Shown: one piece after another, positions 25,028 to 35,951 of the stretch
How the letters are laid out: the number at the start of each line of letters is the position of its first letter
Numbering within the stretch: position 1 is the stretch's first letter
Assembly (NCBI RefSeq): GCF_963662255.1
Contig: NC_085053.1
Coordinates: 186,001-250,000 of the forward strand
DNA: 64,000 bases
Source: Cinclus cinclus
Taxonomy: Eukaryota; Chordata; Aves; Passeriformes; Cinclidae
Reading direction: 5' to 3'
Made by a program: the position numbers and the translations under genes
The notes under the pieces: generated by a model
Seen by the model: the letters and a program-made list of their open reading frames with translations, nothing else
What the model was told of the DNA's origin: nothing
Databases searched by the model: none

Positions 25028-25565
25028 TGTTGGATAATATCAAATGGCACTTTGTGAGACTTTTTTAAAGCAGGAAATTCAAAATCTTCCCCCAAATCTG
25101 ATCACAGCTTTTGCCTGTGGATTTTTTTTTAACAAATTCCTGTAGAACTCTGCGTGCTATGACTTGCCAACACGTTACATACTTTTCTACAGAAGTGAGA
25201 TTCTGCTCCAGACTATGGCCTGGTGTAAGTGCATTTTATTTTTACTTTACCACTTGGTTACACCTGCTGAGGGTTTGAGGTTTAAAGCACGCTCAGGTTG
25301 CTGTGGGAGCTCGGATGGAGGAGGGCTGAGCTCTGTTGGAAAACATCAAATGGCACCTGATGAGACACTTGACCTCTGTTTTTGCCATGGGGTGAGGTCC
25401 AGCAGCATGCCCTGGAAAACATTGATGGTGAAGGAGTGGGAGCTCTGTTGGATAATATAAAATATTATATATACATATATATGTAATGAGACATTTGAGC
25501 TCTGCTGTCACCACAGGGCAGGGTTTGGCCGCGCGCCCTTGAAGTCGTTGACGGTGAAGGAGCGG
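25028..25565. repeat. Decayed tandem duplication of the RGS18 coding 3' end
   Basis: A unit of about 110-125 bp recurs. Copy B (25440-25565) contains the last ~19 codons of RGS18, its stop and 3' sequence. Copy A (25327-25439) is a diverged duplicate abutting it. A partial third copy lies at about 25028-25110. All share TGTTGGA(T/A)AA(T/C)AT, usually followed by CAAATGGCAC and a GAGAC box. Copies A and B also share GGTGAAGGAG(T/C)GGGAG, which in RGS18 encodes SRSFT. Copy A read on the minus strand still gives SHSFTINVFQG. Confidence 0.75.
25235..25240 (-). promoter_or_regulatory. Candidate RGS18 polyadenylation signal
   Basis: AATAAA on the minus strand about 270 nt downstream of the RGS18 stop codon. 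If used, the 3' UTR would contain the diverged duplicate of the coding end. Confidence 0.4.
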
Positions 25566-25762
25566 GAGCGCCGGCGGAGGGGGGCACGGGCAGGGCCCCT
25601 GCCCTGCAGCAGCCCCAGGTAGGGAGCAGACCTCAGGAAGCGAGGGTAGCTGTCCTGCTCCATCAGCCGGTACACTGTACTCTGTGCTGCCTCGAAGGTA
25701 CTGCTCACGGGCTGTCCCATGCTCTGGCTTGTGACCTCCTTGGTGTGAAAGTCCAAGTTCAC
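25508..25762 (-). CDS. RGS18: RGS18 coding exon 5 (terminal)
   Basis: It starts at phase 0 after a CTCCAG acceptor with [10 protein letters not shown] and ends PNPALW plus TGA, 84 codons. The last third is markedly GC-rich and arginine-rich ([12 protein letters not shown]). The tail is one residue shorter than the human one, which ends in Trp-Leu. Confidence 0.95.
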   Translation of the reverse strand: MNLDFHTKEVTSQSMGQPVSSTFEAAQSTVYRLMEQDSYPRFLRSAPYLGLLQGRGPARAPLRRRSRSFTVNDFKGARPNPALW

Positions 25763-28700
25763 CTGGAGGAGGAGGGAAAGGGAATTTGTTTAATGTATGA
25801 CTTTCCTGGTAAGAGTGATGCTTTAAGTTTTAGCTTTTATATTTTCCAGATCCTGCAGTGCATTAGTGTGTGACTCTGAACTTCATATCAAGTGTCAGCA
25901 AGTTCTCCTCACAGCTCAGTCACACAAAACAATCCTTTTCCAGCCCCACAACCAAGGACAGCGCTGCAGCTTCAGCCCCAAAGAGTGCAAATAGCAGGGA
26001 ATTGAGGAGAGCAATCTGGGAGGATGGGAGTGCAGAACCTGGAGCTGGAATTGGACAATGAACCCCAATATGGAAATGGACCAAAACTTATAAAAGTGTG
26101 AAAACTCCTGACTCTGAGTCCATCTTGGGTGGAGCCACAGCCGGGCTCTTGCACTGCCCAAGGTGAATCCTTTGAAGGCTTTTTAATAAATCCCTACTTT
26201 ATTCCTTTAACTCTGTCCAGCCTCTGTTCCAGGGAGCCTCTCCAGGATTCAAGAGGACCTCAAATCCCCCATACAACAGGATGTTAAGAGAACAGAATTT
26301 ATGTGTTCACCTTCAGTGATGGCTCTCAGAAAGTCTCCACAAATGTATCTTTGGTACCATGGAAAAGTAGTGAAACAGAAGATAAACTCTGATATTTGAC
26401 TAGAAGTAACTTTTTAACAGTGATTGCTGTATAGTTGCAGCTTCCCAGCTTTGCAATACCAGACTATTTTGGATCTCCCCTGCTCTCAGTTAGGATTAAA
26501 GTAGAACTTGATCTAATGAGATGAGATTCACATTAGTCAATAGTTAAAATGTATGGTTTCTTTGTAGTCTGGGTAATAGGAAGGTGAGAAAATTCTTATA
26601 AAAATTTTTAAAAAATTTATTACAAGTCTCTAAAGGCTTTAGATTGGAAAAGCAAATCAAAATGACTACTCCATGTGCTGCTGCATTCACTCTGGGAAAT
26701 ATTTAATAGTATAAGAACTTTAATTAAGTGACAGGCACCGATTCAAGCACGTTATTTTGAAAAATAAGATAGAATATATATAAAAAAATTGTTGACCCAG
26801 TAAAAAAGTGACTTCTGTAATGTTTTTCTTTTCCTTCTTGAGAGGTTCCTGTCATTTCCATACATGTAGTTGGAACAAACAGTCTAGATCTAAGAGCTGA
26901 AGTGATCAGAGAAGGTTCCACCCATCCAAAATTTTATGATCCCACCGAACAGTAGGCTCAGAAATCTGTGTGTAAAAGAGTTCTGCTGGACAAGGAGTCA
27001 GAGGAGAGGTGCAAGCTCCAGAGCTGCATTGTCTCAGCAGACCCCAAGGCAGGAAGTCACCAAAGCCAAGTGTCCAAAGTGAACCACAGCCCCCCTGCTG
27101 CCTGCACCAAACTCAAATATGGCAGAGAAAGAAATTGTTGTGCTGCTATGGCTTCCCTGCCAGTCCCCTCCTCAGCTTTGTCCTGCTCATCTCTTTTCTT
27201 CCATCGGTCACCAGTGTCACCCCTGTCCAGGGCTGCTTCCCCCTCAAAGGCACACAGCAGCAAAAGGAATGAAAGGGGACATAAGTCCTTAAAAGTGGGA
27301 ATTTCCTAGGAAAAGCAGATCTGAATCCTAATACAATGGAAACTTCACCACTTTGCAATCCTTACACTAAAATGAGAATTACACTTTCTTCACCCTCGTT
27401 ACAAGGAAGCAAAGTTGGTGTTTAACTTCTGCTATTTTGGCAAATAAAAATAATACGGGTATTGGCAAGTGACATATTTGATCTGCTCAAATGTGATAGA
27501 ATTACAGGAAACAGTATGCCCAAAAGACCTATTCAAGAGGCTGATTTCACTGAAAAGTTGATAATCTCCCAACCTGTTCATCTCCTTACTTGGGCAGGCA
27601 AAAAAAAATATTTCTTTTGTTCGTTTACAAATCCTTTCTAATGCACTTCATTAAAATGAAGAAGTTGGAAAAATTAAAACTTTTTTTCATTCTTAGAACA
27701 CTAAAAAAAGGCCTTAGTGTCGGTGAGGATTATCATATCAACATTGTTTTGTGCTGACAGTAACATACCAAGGATATACAATTGGGGGTGGAGGGGTGGA
27801 AAAGGGAGAGAAAGTCAGTCAGGACAGGGCTGTGTTCCTTCCAGAGTTTTGACTTTTATGGAATTCTTTTTATGCCAGGGGACTGCAGGATTGGCTCTTG
27901 AAGATACTTCTGGGCAAGTGCTTTTTAAAAGCAGATTTCACTGGATGCAGTTGTGTCAGTCAAACACTGACACGTATATAATGAGGAAGGTCTTTACCTC
28001 TTTTGGAGCATCTTTCTGTATGAATGTTTCGAAAATGGCCTTGGCTTTTGGCAGGAGTTCATTTGCATTTTTTATTTTCTTGTAATCCTCGCAGGCTATC
28101 CAGAACTCAATGTTCTCCTCGCTGAACTCAGTTTTCAGAAACTTTGTGAAGGCATCCAGCCCAGCTACAAAAGGGAGAGTTGAATTGCATTAAAAAATAT
28201 AAATAAAAAATCCTTATCAGGCAGTTACTCTTTCAAAGAGTCTGTGCAAGGTAGTAAAGTATGTTTAGCTCCCTTGGAATAATACCACATTACAGATAAT
28301 TATCTTAAAATACATAAGTTTTTTAAAATAAGTTCAGTTTCTCCATTGTGATCCTGCTGCTCTCATTACAGAAGTCTCAGCATTGGTAAAAAGAATGCTA
28401 CCAAGATCTCATAAATTTAGGAAAAACATTAAGGAAAATATGTGGGAGTATGTGGAAGTCATGGACTTTATTCCAGCTGAATATCAATTTAGGTTGATCA
28501 AAAGACTATTTGACTCTTTGTTCATAAGTGAACTATTCTTCAGCAGCAATTTAAAATGGATGCCTTTCAGCATGTCTCACATTTGCTTTATCTTGCTGTT
28601 GTTGTGCTGAGGATATTTTCTTTCTCCAGCACACTTCATCTGTGGAAGCAATGCAATTGTGTGGATGTGAACTGTTGAAGGAACAGATTTGTAAATCATA

Positions 28701-31617
28701 CAGTGTCCAGCACTGAGGCTCAAACATATGAGTGCCCCTCCCAAATGAAGGCAGGAACATATGTGCATTTGATAATTCTGGGAGCCATATAATTATCAGG
28801 GCCTCTCAAATAATGGCCAGCTTGGATCCAGTCACTGCCTTAGAAACAAACTCTGTCAGGAGTGACAAAGTCTTTTCTTAACTATGTGGAACAGGAATAT
28901 TTGAGCAATATTCAGATTAAATGCTCCTGTTTACTGAAGGGACTCTTTACTGTCTGCTGTATTACTTTGTTCAATAAAACACCAAACTCAAATATTATTT
29001 TAAACTATTTTCACAAGCTGACAGCAAGCTGTAGCCTAAGCAGACAAGGACAGCCGGAGGCACATGCTGCTATAAATGACCCATCATGCCTAGTTTAGGT
29101 AACTGCCACGTCTGTTTAAGGACGTAACTGGATTTTATAATTTTTCATCCTTTACCATCAACTTTTGATCCTAAGAGTGTGCGTAGAAAGATAAAAAGCT
29201 ACTGACCTTTCTCAGAAAGCAGTTTGTCAAAAGACTCCCCCCATTTCACTGCTTCTTCCGGAGACACACTGCTGAAGAAACAGAAAGGAGTTTTGAAGGA
29301 TTGTTCATAGGGTGCATTTAGGAAGCTGTGAGACACACATCATCTGCTACCATTGGGGCTCAGGACTGTTGCATAAAGCCTTTGATTATATCACTTCACT
29401 AAGGCAGATCATTCTCTTAGGGACTGGAGAAATTAATGCTGGAGAAATTAAATTCAGGAAAGCAGTGGGATTCTGGAGTCAGGGAAAATGAGACCTCACT
29501 CCCTTACAGAGTTCATTAGTTATGAGAATTACAAGAAGTACAGTGAATTCTGTCAACTGTACCTACAGAAATTATTTTGGTCATAGTGAAAGATAAAGCC
29601 TTATGACTTCAGACCACATAGTCCACAAAGCATGGAATGCTGGAGAGGATCTTTGCTGGGTTTGGAAACTCCTACTGCGAGTTCCTGGTTTTCCTTCAGA
29701 ACCTGCAACAACCCAGAAGCCTCACAGACCCCCAACATCTGAAAGCAGCAGTGAGCTTGTGAAATAATAGACAGAAACCAAGATTTGGTCAGCTTTGCCA
29801 CTTTCTAAATATGAGAAGAAACCAGATAAACATTTAAACTAAAAATATACGTTTAAACTATCAGATTAATTAACTTTTCTACTATTACCCCAATTTCCAT
29901 CTGCAGTGTTTCATTAAATTCTCTTTATACTTCTTTTAGTAACTCTGTGTGAAAAATGGAAATCATAAAAGATAAGTAAATCACTTGATAAATTTCAAAC
30001 CATTATCTCACATTTTTATTTGAAAAAGAGTAAATTTTGGTTCTGTTTGTTTGTTTGTTTGTTTTCCATTTTTGACAAAGGTAATTGTCACTTTTATCCA
30101 AATATAAAGACCAGCAAGAAAGAAAAGTGGAAAGAGGGTACATTTTTTAGGCCATGGTGTTGTAGAATTCTACATATTCCTTCTTCTCACTCAGGACCTA
30201 TAAATGCAATTCTCAATATATCAGTGAGATCTTGGTACCCCGTTGAAGTGAGGAATTAAACTCTTATGGAAGTCAGTAAACCCAAGATTGTGGCCTGCAT
30301 CTTTATGGTAAATACTAGGGAGAAGACTACTAGAGTGTATGAATTTTGGAGACAAGTGTTGAACCAATTACTGCAGTTTGTACATCACAGGAGTTTTTGG
30401 AAAACCTACTTTTCCAGGAGCTGTATGATTTTCCTGCAAGCTGCATTTCTGAGTTGATTTTTGCTGTACAGTCTTCCACCAAGGCTGCTGGCACCAGGTT
30501 TAAACCTCTCTGCAGTTGTTTGAGGAGCAGTGGTGAGGAAACACTGCTGATCACCTTGGTGCATACCAGGCGGTTCTGTAGTGTTTGCATGCTTGGGGTA
30601 CACGGATAACTTCCCAAAGTGTGGCTCTGCCCAGTCTGAATGCACACACACAGGTACAGGAAACATCCGGAGTCACACAGGAAAGGAACCCCCAACCCAC
30701 TCAGCCTTTTACCATGTTTACCTTGCTGCTTTTGTTAAGTTCCCAGCTTCGCCAAGGTGACCGCCTTCATGGAATTCAGATTTCTGCAGGAGCAGGCTCA
30801 GCCTATTTCTCTTCTGCTTAGCTCTAGGACAGAATCAGAGAGGCTTTTCAAGAAACATTGTAGAAAGTTGTTTTTTTCCCTCTCAAGCATTCTCTGTTTC
30901 TGCATTATAGATCTCCCTATTTTCACTTACAGTAATGTTGGTGTTACTTCTCCTACATATATTATTCCCATTAATGTTTTTTTCTTCGTACCTTAGCACA
31001 AATTTACATATGAAATTCTGGCAAAGAAAAATGGAAGTCCTTCCATTTTCAGCATCCTTTTAATTTATTTTGAAAATGAAGGGGTCAAACTTCCCTTTAG
31101 AGAACATAAACTGTTGGCTCAGCGTCTTCCACTTTTAATGTTTCACAAAGAAAAAAGGAAGTATCGCTTCCTGTCATTTGAAATTTTTTGAAAAAAGCTT
31201 TCCCGGATCATATTCAGGCTTTAGAAAAGCATTTCTCAGAACTTCATGCAATGTCTCTTTCTTAGTATTTTTAGATCATTAATTTGATTTGTTTCTTGAC
31301 CTCAAAAAATAAATAAATAAAGTTTAAAAACAGTTCTTTGAGATAACTCTTCTTAAGGAGTTAATATTTTTTCGCATACAATTTCTAGCATTGCAGGAGT
31401 TCTCATACATACGTCCAAAATTAAATTCCCCCCCACAAGCTCTGCTGGAAGAACCCTCCATGCAAACAGAACACTCAGAGGATTGGCATGACCTGAACAC
31501 TTACCCAGGCTTGCTTGCCTTGTGTGGCTCTTCCTTAATCACTGATTTTTTATAATAGGCTTTGTCCTTCAAAGCAGAAATGTTGAGTTGGGGGAATAAA
31601 AGCAGTGGGTTCTCCAT
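25508..31617 (-). CDS. RGS18: RGS18, regulator of G-protein signalling 18 (5 coding exons)
   Basis: R4-type RGS protein. In mammals it is expressed mainly in platelets, megakaryocytes and other haematopoietic cells, where it limits Gi- and Gq-coupled receptor signalling. Coding exons on the minus strand are 31505-31617, 30722-30823, 29207-29268 (or to 29271), 27998-28164 and 25508-25762. They give 232 aa, close to the recalled human 235. The N-terminus [12 protein letters not shown] aligns with the human start, followed by an [19 protein letters not shown] basic segment (about residues 39-57). [17 protein letters not shown] leads into the RGS box (about 84-200), with [29 protein letters not shown] and [12 protein letters not shown]. 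The C-terminal RRRSRSF motif is the RGS18 signature. The position equivalent to Asn128 of RGS4 is Ser (QSMGQP), as I recall for mammalian RGS18. The start ATG has a good context (A at -3, G at +4). RGS4 diverges from it 26 kb away. Confidence 0.93.
25920..26278 (+). mobile_element. Probable solo LTR in RGS18 intron 4, antisense to the gene
   Basis: It has an LTR-like order on the plus strand: TATA box in ACTTATAAAAGTGTG (about 26086), then AAACTCCTGACTCTGAGTCC, then polyadenylation signal TTAATAAATCCC (about 26184), then a pyrimidine-rich U5-like tail ending ATACAACA. No internal retroviral genes are adjacent. It begins about 160 bp upstream of RGS18 exon 5. The 5' boundary is uncertain. Confidence 0.55.
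27998..28164 (-). CDS. RGS18: RGS18 coding exon 4 (RGS-box core)
   Basis: 167 nt between a TTTTGTAG acceptor and a GAG|GTAAAG donor, encoding [20 protein letters not shown] through DAPKE. It contains the EN pair that contacts Gα switch regions in RGS proteins. Confidence 0.96.
29207..29268 (-). CDS. RGS18: RGS18 coding exon 3, tandem NAGNAG acceptor
   Basis: Encodes [20 protein letters not shown]. The acceptor reads TTCTTCAGCAG, so the exon can begin at 29268 (62 nt, matching the RGS4 and RGS21 counterparts) or at 29271 (65 nt, adding one Ser). Both keep the frame. The donor is GAAAG|GTCAGT. Confidence 0.93.
30045..30064. repeat. (TTTG)n microsatellite in RGS18 intron 2
   Basis: About five TTTG units. 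Confidence 0.85.
30722..30823 (-). CDS. RGS18: RGS18 coding exon 2
   Basis: 102 nt between a GTCCTAG acceptor and an AAG|GTAAAC donor. It encodes [19 protein letters not shown] and then [14 protein letters not shown]. The KRNRLSLL block matches human RGS18. The basic amphipathic segment likely helps membrane association, as in other R4 proteins. Confidence 0.9.
31505..31617 (-). CDS. RGS18: RGS18 coding exon 1
   Basis: It starts at ATG 31617 and encodes [20 protein letters not shown] and then [17 protein letters not shown], ending at a GTAAGT-type donor (GG|GTAAGTG), phase 2. Residue-by-residue similarity to the human start (MET-T-LLFFSQIN) supports both exon and start. Confidence 0.88.
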
Positions 31618-32240
31618 TTCGGGCAAGGTTCCCTCTGCTCCCCTGGCCCCGGTGTGTGCTCTCACATGGCAGCAGCCCTGGGCAGCCCAGCCCTGTTTCC
31701 AGAGCAGGAGGTGGCTCAGCAGTGGCCACTGCAGCTGTGCCCACGCCAGGCTCTGAGGGCAGCTGTGCCTGTGCCCTCGTCACTCGGGGAAGTGACACTG
31801 CAGCTCCAAACCACAGCCCCGAGCACGGCTGCTCGCACAGCTCAGCTCCTGCTGATGTGGTGACAGCAGCCCGTGCTCCCAAAAACCTGCATGTACCCTA
31901 AAGTTCACCTTAATGACGACAGTGTCACATGGAACAACGTACAGCCTTAGCTTCGGCTCCAGAGGCATCCCAGGCACTCTCAACCGCCCTCTGCAGTGCT
32001 ATGGGCTGGGCATGGCTCCATCCACTTCAAACCCTGAGCTTCTCCTCCAAGCTTTGCCAGATCAACCATCCTGCAAGCAGATATTTTCATTTTTGCACTG
32101 TTCTTCAGAGATTACAAACACCCGCTTCTAATTTCCAGTTTGTCCACTAAATGCTCCCTCTTCAACTTCTCTGTCTCTGTATTTATTTTTACTTGCAATC
32201 ACCCACCCAGGATAGAAAGTCTTTATAACAGATAGAAAGT

Positions 32241-32271
32241 CTGAACTAAAGGTAGAAAGTCTTTAGTTCAG
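32241..32271. repeat. Perfect 11-bp inverted repeat with 9-nt loop
   Basis: CTGAACTAAAG, then GTAGAAAGT, then CTTTAGTTCAG. The loop word TAGAAAGTCT also recurs directly twice just upstream (about 32214 and 32233). Confidence 0.9.
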
Positions 32272-34379
32272 GAAAGAAAAAAAAAGCAAACCTGTGTGTT
32301 TTTTAGAAGTTTTATTTTGTTGGTAAATAACCCAAAACTACTAATTTCAATTTGCATAAGGTAAAAGTGTATTCATCTTTGAGGCTGATCAGCACAAATT
32401 ACCTCTTCATATACAAGTCTGATGTCAGTTAAGTTTCTTAAATTCAGTTTCTTGGGTTTAAGTTCAGTTTCTGTTGGAGGTGTCATAGGAACAATGCATC
32501 TAATAAAGAAACATCTTCAGTGCTAGATGAATGAGACACTGGAAAGGGTTAATATTAATGCAGTCATTCATTGATTAAGAATTAAATAGTTCTCATGTTT
32601 TTAATGGCAGGGTCTCATTTTGATTTCTCAGGTAGGGCCCTGAGCTTTGAGGGGAAGACATGACCTCATTACATCCCATAATTTTGTTGTGTTTCACTTA
32701 CATAGGTAGTTCTGGTGAGAACTTTTTCTTGTGGAGCTGAGGAGGATGGGAATGGAAGATGCTACTATTGAAAAGAAATTTAAAAACCCCAACTCTGCTA
32801 GGAATTCAAATTTGGGAAACATTAAAAGAAGAAGAAGATGTTATCTATTGTGATTTTTCTTTTTTAAGAGTGAAAAACTGAAAAACTCTCATGTGTTACA
32901 TGTGTGATACAAATTTCAAGATCAGACTGGATGGGAAACAGTGCACAACTGCCTTTTGTAACCCAATGGACTTTAAGAAGCAAGGTTACAGTTTAAACCT
33001 CAATTTCAATTTCAATGCATCCTATCATGCATATTTTAAACTGGCTTTAACCATAGCTGTGTTTAATAATTTATTCTGCCTTTTAGAGATAAGTAAGTAA
33101 ATATAGGCTCCATGATTTTATTTCACTTTTCTGCAATAGTGCTGGTCACATGAGTGTTTTTTACCTGTTATGTGTATAAAATACATAATTTTGTTACCTG
33201 CTGATTTCAGCTCCTAAGAAACATTTTTTAACTGTAGCTTCCACAGTCCATCTAAGCTAATTTAAGAAAGATTTGGAGTACGGAGTATAATTCAGATGTG
33301 AATGATGAGTGTCAGGCAGCTCCAGATGGGGATGAGTAGCTGTGTCCCCTCTTCCAACACCCACCAGCCATGGGCTTGAATTATTCCTGTTCTACACTGC
33401 AGCAATCATGTCAGTCCTGACTGCAGCAGTGTGCTCTGCACCTCCTGAGAATTCACTTGGAAATCTGGAGGAGTGTGGAGAGGGAGGGAATAATCACAAT
33501 CTTTCCCCCAGACACACACACTTTTTTATTTTTCCCCATTAATAGAAAGCTAATATTAAATCTAGGCCACGAAGTAGCCAAATTGCCTCCAAGTCGGTTT
33601 GTGTTTTGTCAGCACTGCTGCTGGTGCTAATGAGCATCCCTGTTTTGCACGGAAAGCTACAGTAGTTATAGCAACAGAATTTATTAATGACCCTGGAAAT
33701 GTTTCTGGGCCATTTTGGGTGCTGCAAGATGATGATAGAGGAAAAGGAATAAGTTATTTTTAAACCAGGAAAACCAGACCCAGAATATTATGTTGATGAC
33801 ATGACTAGAGATATAGAAAGCTCTAAAAGATTTTGTGATGAGAACTAAATGTCCTGGTTACCAGCTGTTTCTCTAACCACTGAAACATATTCACAAATCT
33901 CTTGGGAAGGATGCTACTAATTTTTAAGCCCTGAAATCAAGATTCTCTCTGAAATGTGAGAACAATATTGAGTTAATGTTCTATTACTTTTTTTTTTAAA
34001 TAGGTTTTTCAATGGTTAGATGAATACCAAATGTATTTTCACAGCAATTTTCATGTGATACAAGAGTAAAACTGAATAGAGCATAAAGTGAAGTATGATG
34101 AAGTGATGTCCTGATCCTTTGGGCTTTCCTGTTCTTTGGCTGAGCAGTGTCTGCACTGGCTTCTGTTGGTGTTTGATAAGCTGATGATCAGGTCATGCTT
34201 GCTTTGTACAGACACAATAGCTGCCCTCCATGAAAGAAATAATGACTGACAGTGTTAGCAACAAGGGCATTGTATTGTACACTGAGAATGTCATGTTTCT
34301 TTTTCACAGAGAGTCTCTGAGAGATTCTGGCTTTCAGTGCAGCTGAATAGAAGTGCAGCCCCAGCTGAGCAGAGCAGAG

Positions 34380-34408
34380 CAGCTCAGCTCAGCTCAGCTC
34401 AGCTCAGC
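34380..34408. repeat. (AGCTC)n short tandem repeat
   Basis: Five to six units of AGCTC preceded by AGAGC units. Confidence 0.9.
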
Positions 34409-34667
34409 ACAAAGGGCTGGAGCACCATGGGAAATCCTCCTTTGTTGGTAATCTCACTGCATCTCTCTCCCAGCTGTTTTCCTTACTTCCCGTTCCCAGG
34501 TAAATGCAGACTTTGCTTCCTCCGTTCCCATCCTCGTGTTCTGGCACTGGCCAGGCTCCTCCCCAGCCAAGTTCCAGCACTGCTCTTACTCAAATCCAGT
34601 CTTACGAGTATGGCTTTTGTTGGGTCAGGTTGCTGCTGAAGGGGAGCAGTATTCATCTTTGTGAGAA

Positions 34668-34696
34668 GAAAAACAAAAACAAAAACAAAAAAAAAA
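34668..34696. repeat. (CAAAAA)n A-rich repeat
   Basis: Three CAAAAA-type units running into a poly-A stretch. Confidence 0.8.
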
Positions 34697-35885
34697 TTGT
34701 GCTTTTACTGTTTTTTCTTACAGAAAGAAATAAGCATGGAAAGAAACTATACTGAAGAGCATGGGCTGAAAACATTAATTTCCATATTTCTTTTTTCACG
34801 TAAAGGCCTTTGAAGACATGGAAATTAAAATTATGTGTTTTGAATGAAATTGGTTTTAATTAGTAATTCTACTCATCAGTCACTTCTGACCAATTTATCA
34901 CTCCTCAATATTTATGTTGTTTATTCCTTATTGGAAATATTCAAATTGAAATATGTTTCCTTATTGGAAATGATAATTGGACCTAAAATTTAATAATAAT
35001 AGTATGATCTAAGTTATAGTTGGTTTTCTAATGTCTTCCCCACTAAGCAAATCCAGAAGGAAAAGAGTTTAATTAGAAATGGCAAGTAGAGGAACTTTCT
35101 GTCTGTTAAATCAGGGAGTTTGTTTGGTGGTGCCCTTAAAAGATGCATCCCAGGGCAGGGGGTTGGTATGTGAGGTTCTTCAGTTCCATAAGGAGAATCA
35201 TTGCACACAGCTAACACTGAAAAACCCTTCTTTGTTGCTGCTGCTTAAAAGGAAAGAAACAAAATTGCATTGTTTCAGAATGAAACATAATAATAATGAT
35301 AGGCAGATAATGAAGCACTGACAGCAGGAACATAACACTTTGCTTTTGGAGTCTGCCAGCCAGGCACTGCAAAAAGAATTCTGAAACCATCCCTGATGAA
35401 AACTCAAGGCTTGGGAATCCTTGTGGCTTCATCAGAACTTGTGACGGGGAAAGTGTTTACACCTGTGCTGAACGGAGTTAATTGATTTGGGCCTTTGAAA
35501 GGTCAAGACAAGAAAGCGAGTGTGCAAAGTTCTCAGCTGTGCTCATTTCCTGCTGGCCCGTGGTTCCCGGCCAGCATCTCTGCTCTGTTTGCCTGTGACG
35601 TCCATCAGTCATCCATCAGCAGCCTCTTTGTAGGCTGAACCGCAGCCAGCTCTGACATCAGAGCTCATTAGACAGTGGCATGTTAATGAGCAGCTTCCGG
35701 AAAGCCTCACCAAGCCTCCTTTAAAATGTGCTTTTTACAGTGTGCTATTCACAGGAAATGCTGGAGGTGGGAATGTTATCTAAACTCTGCCCAAAATATC
35801 CTTCTCACTGGAAATCTGCACTGCTGGATTTATTTCCGTCTTACAGAAACCCAGAAGGACTCTTCACATGACAACCTGGTCTTGG

Positions 35886-35951
35886 GGTTTTTTTGTGTGT
35901 GTTTTTTTTGTTTGGTTGGTTTTGATTTTGTTTTTGTTTTTTTTTTTTTAA
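35886..35951. repeat. T-rich low-complexity tract
   Basis: Mostly T with interspersed G (TTTTTTTGTGTGTG and later TTTTGTTTTTG). No retroposon body was recognised next to it. Confidence 0.8.

Larger units (their letters stand above)
17138..25507. other. Intergenic DNA between RGS21 and RGS18
   Basis: About 8.4 kb that should include the RGS21 promoter, any non-coding 5' exon, and the RGS18 3' UTR at its right end. I recognise two CR1 fragments (17.4 and 23.5 kb), a 19-bp tandem repeat (20.0 kb), a 12-bp palindrome AGCTAATTAGCT at 20134-20145 and an open frame with a good splice donor at 20.6 kb. No TATA box is evident in the 200 bp upstream of the RGS21 start. No other gene is supportable. 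Confidence 0.55.
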
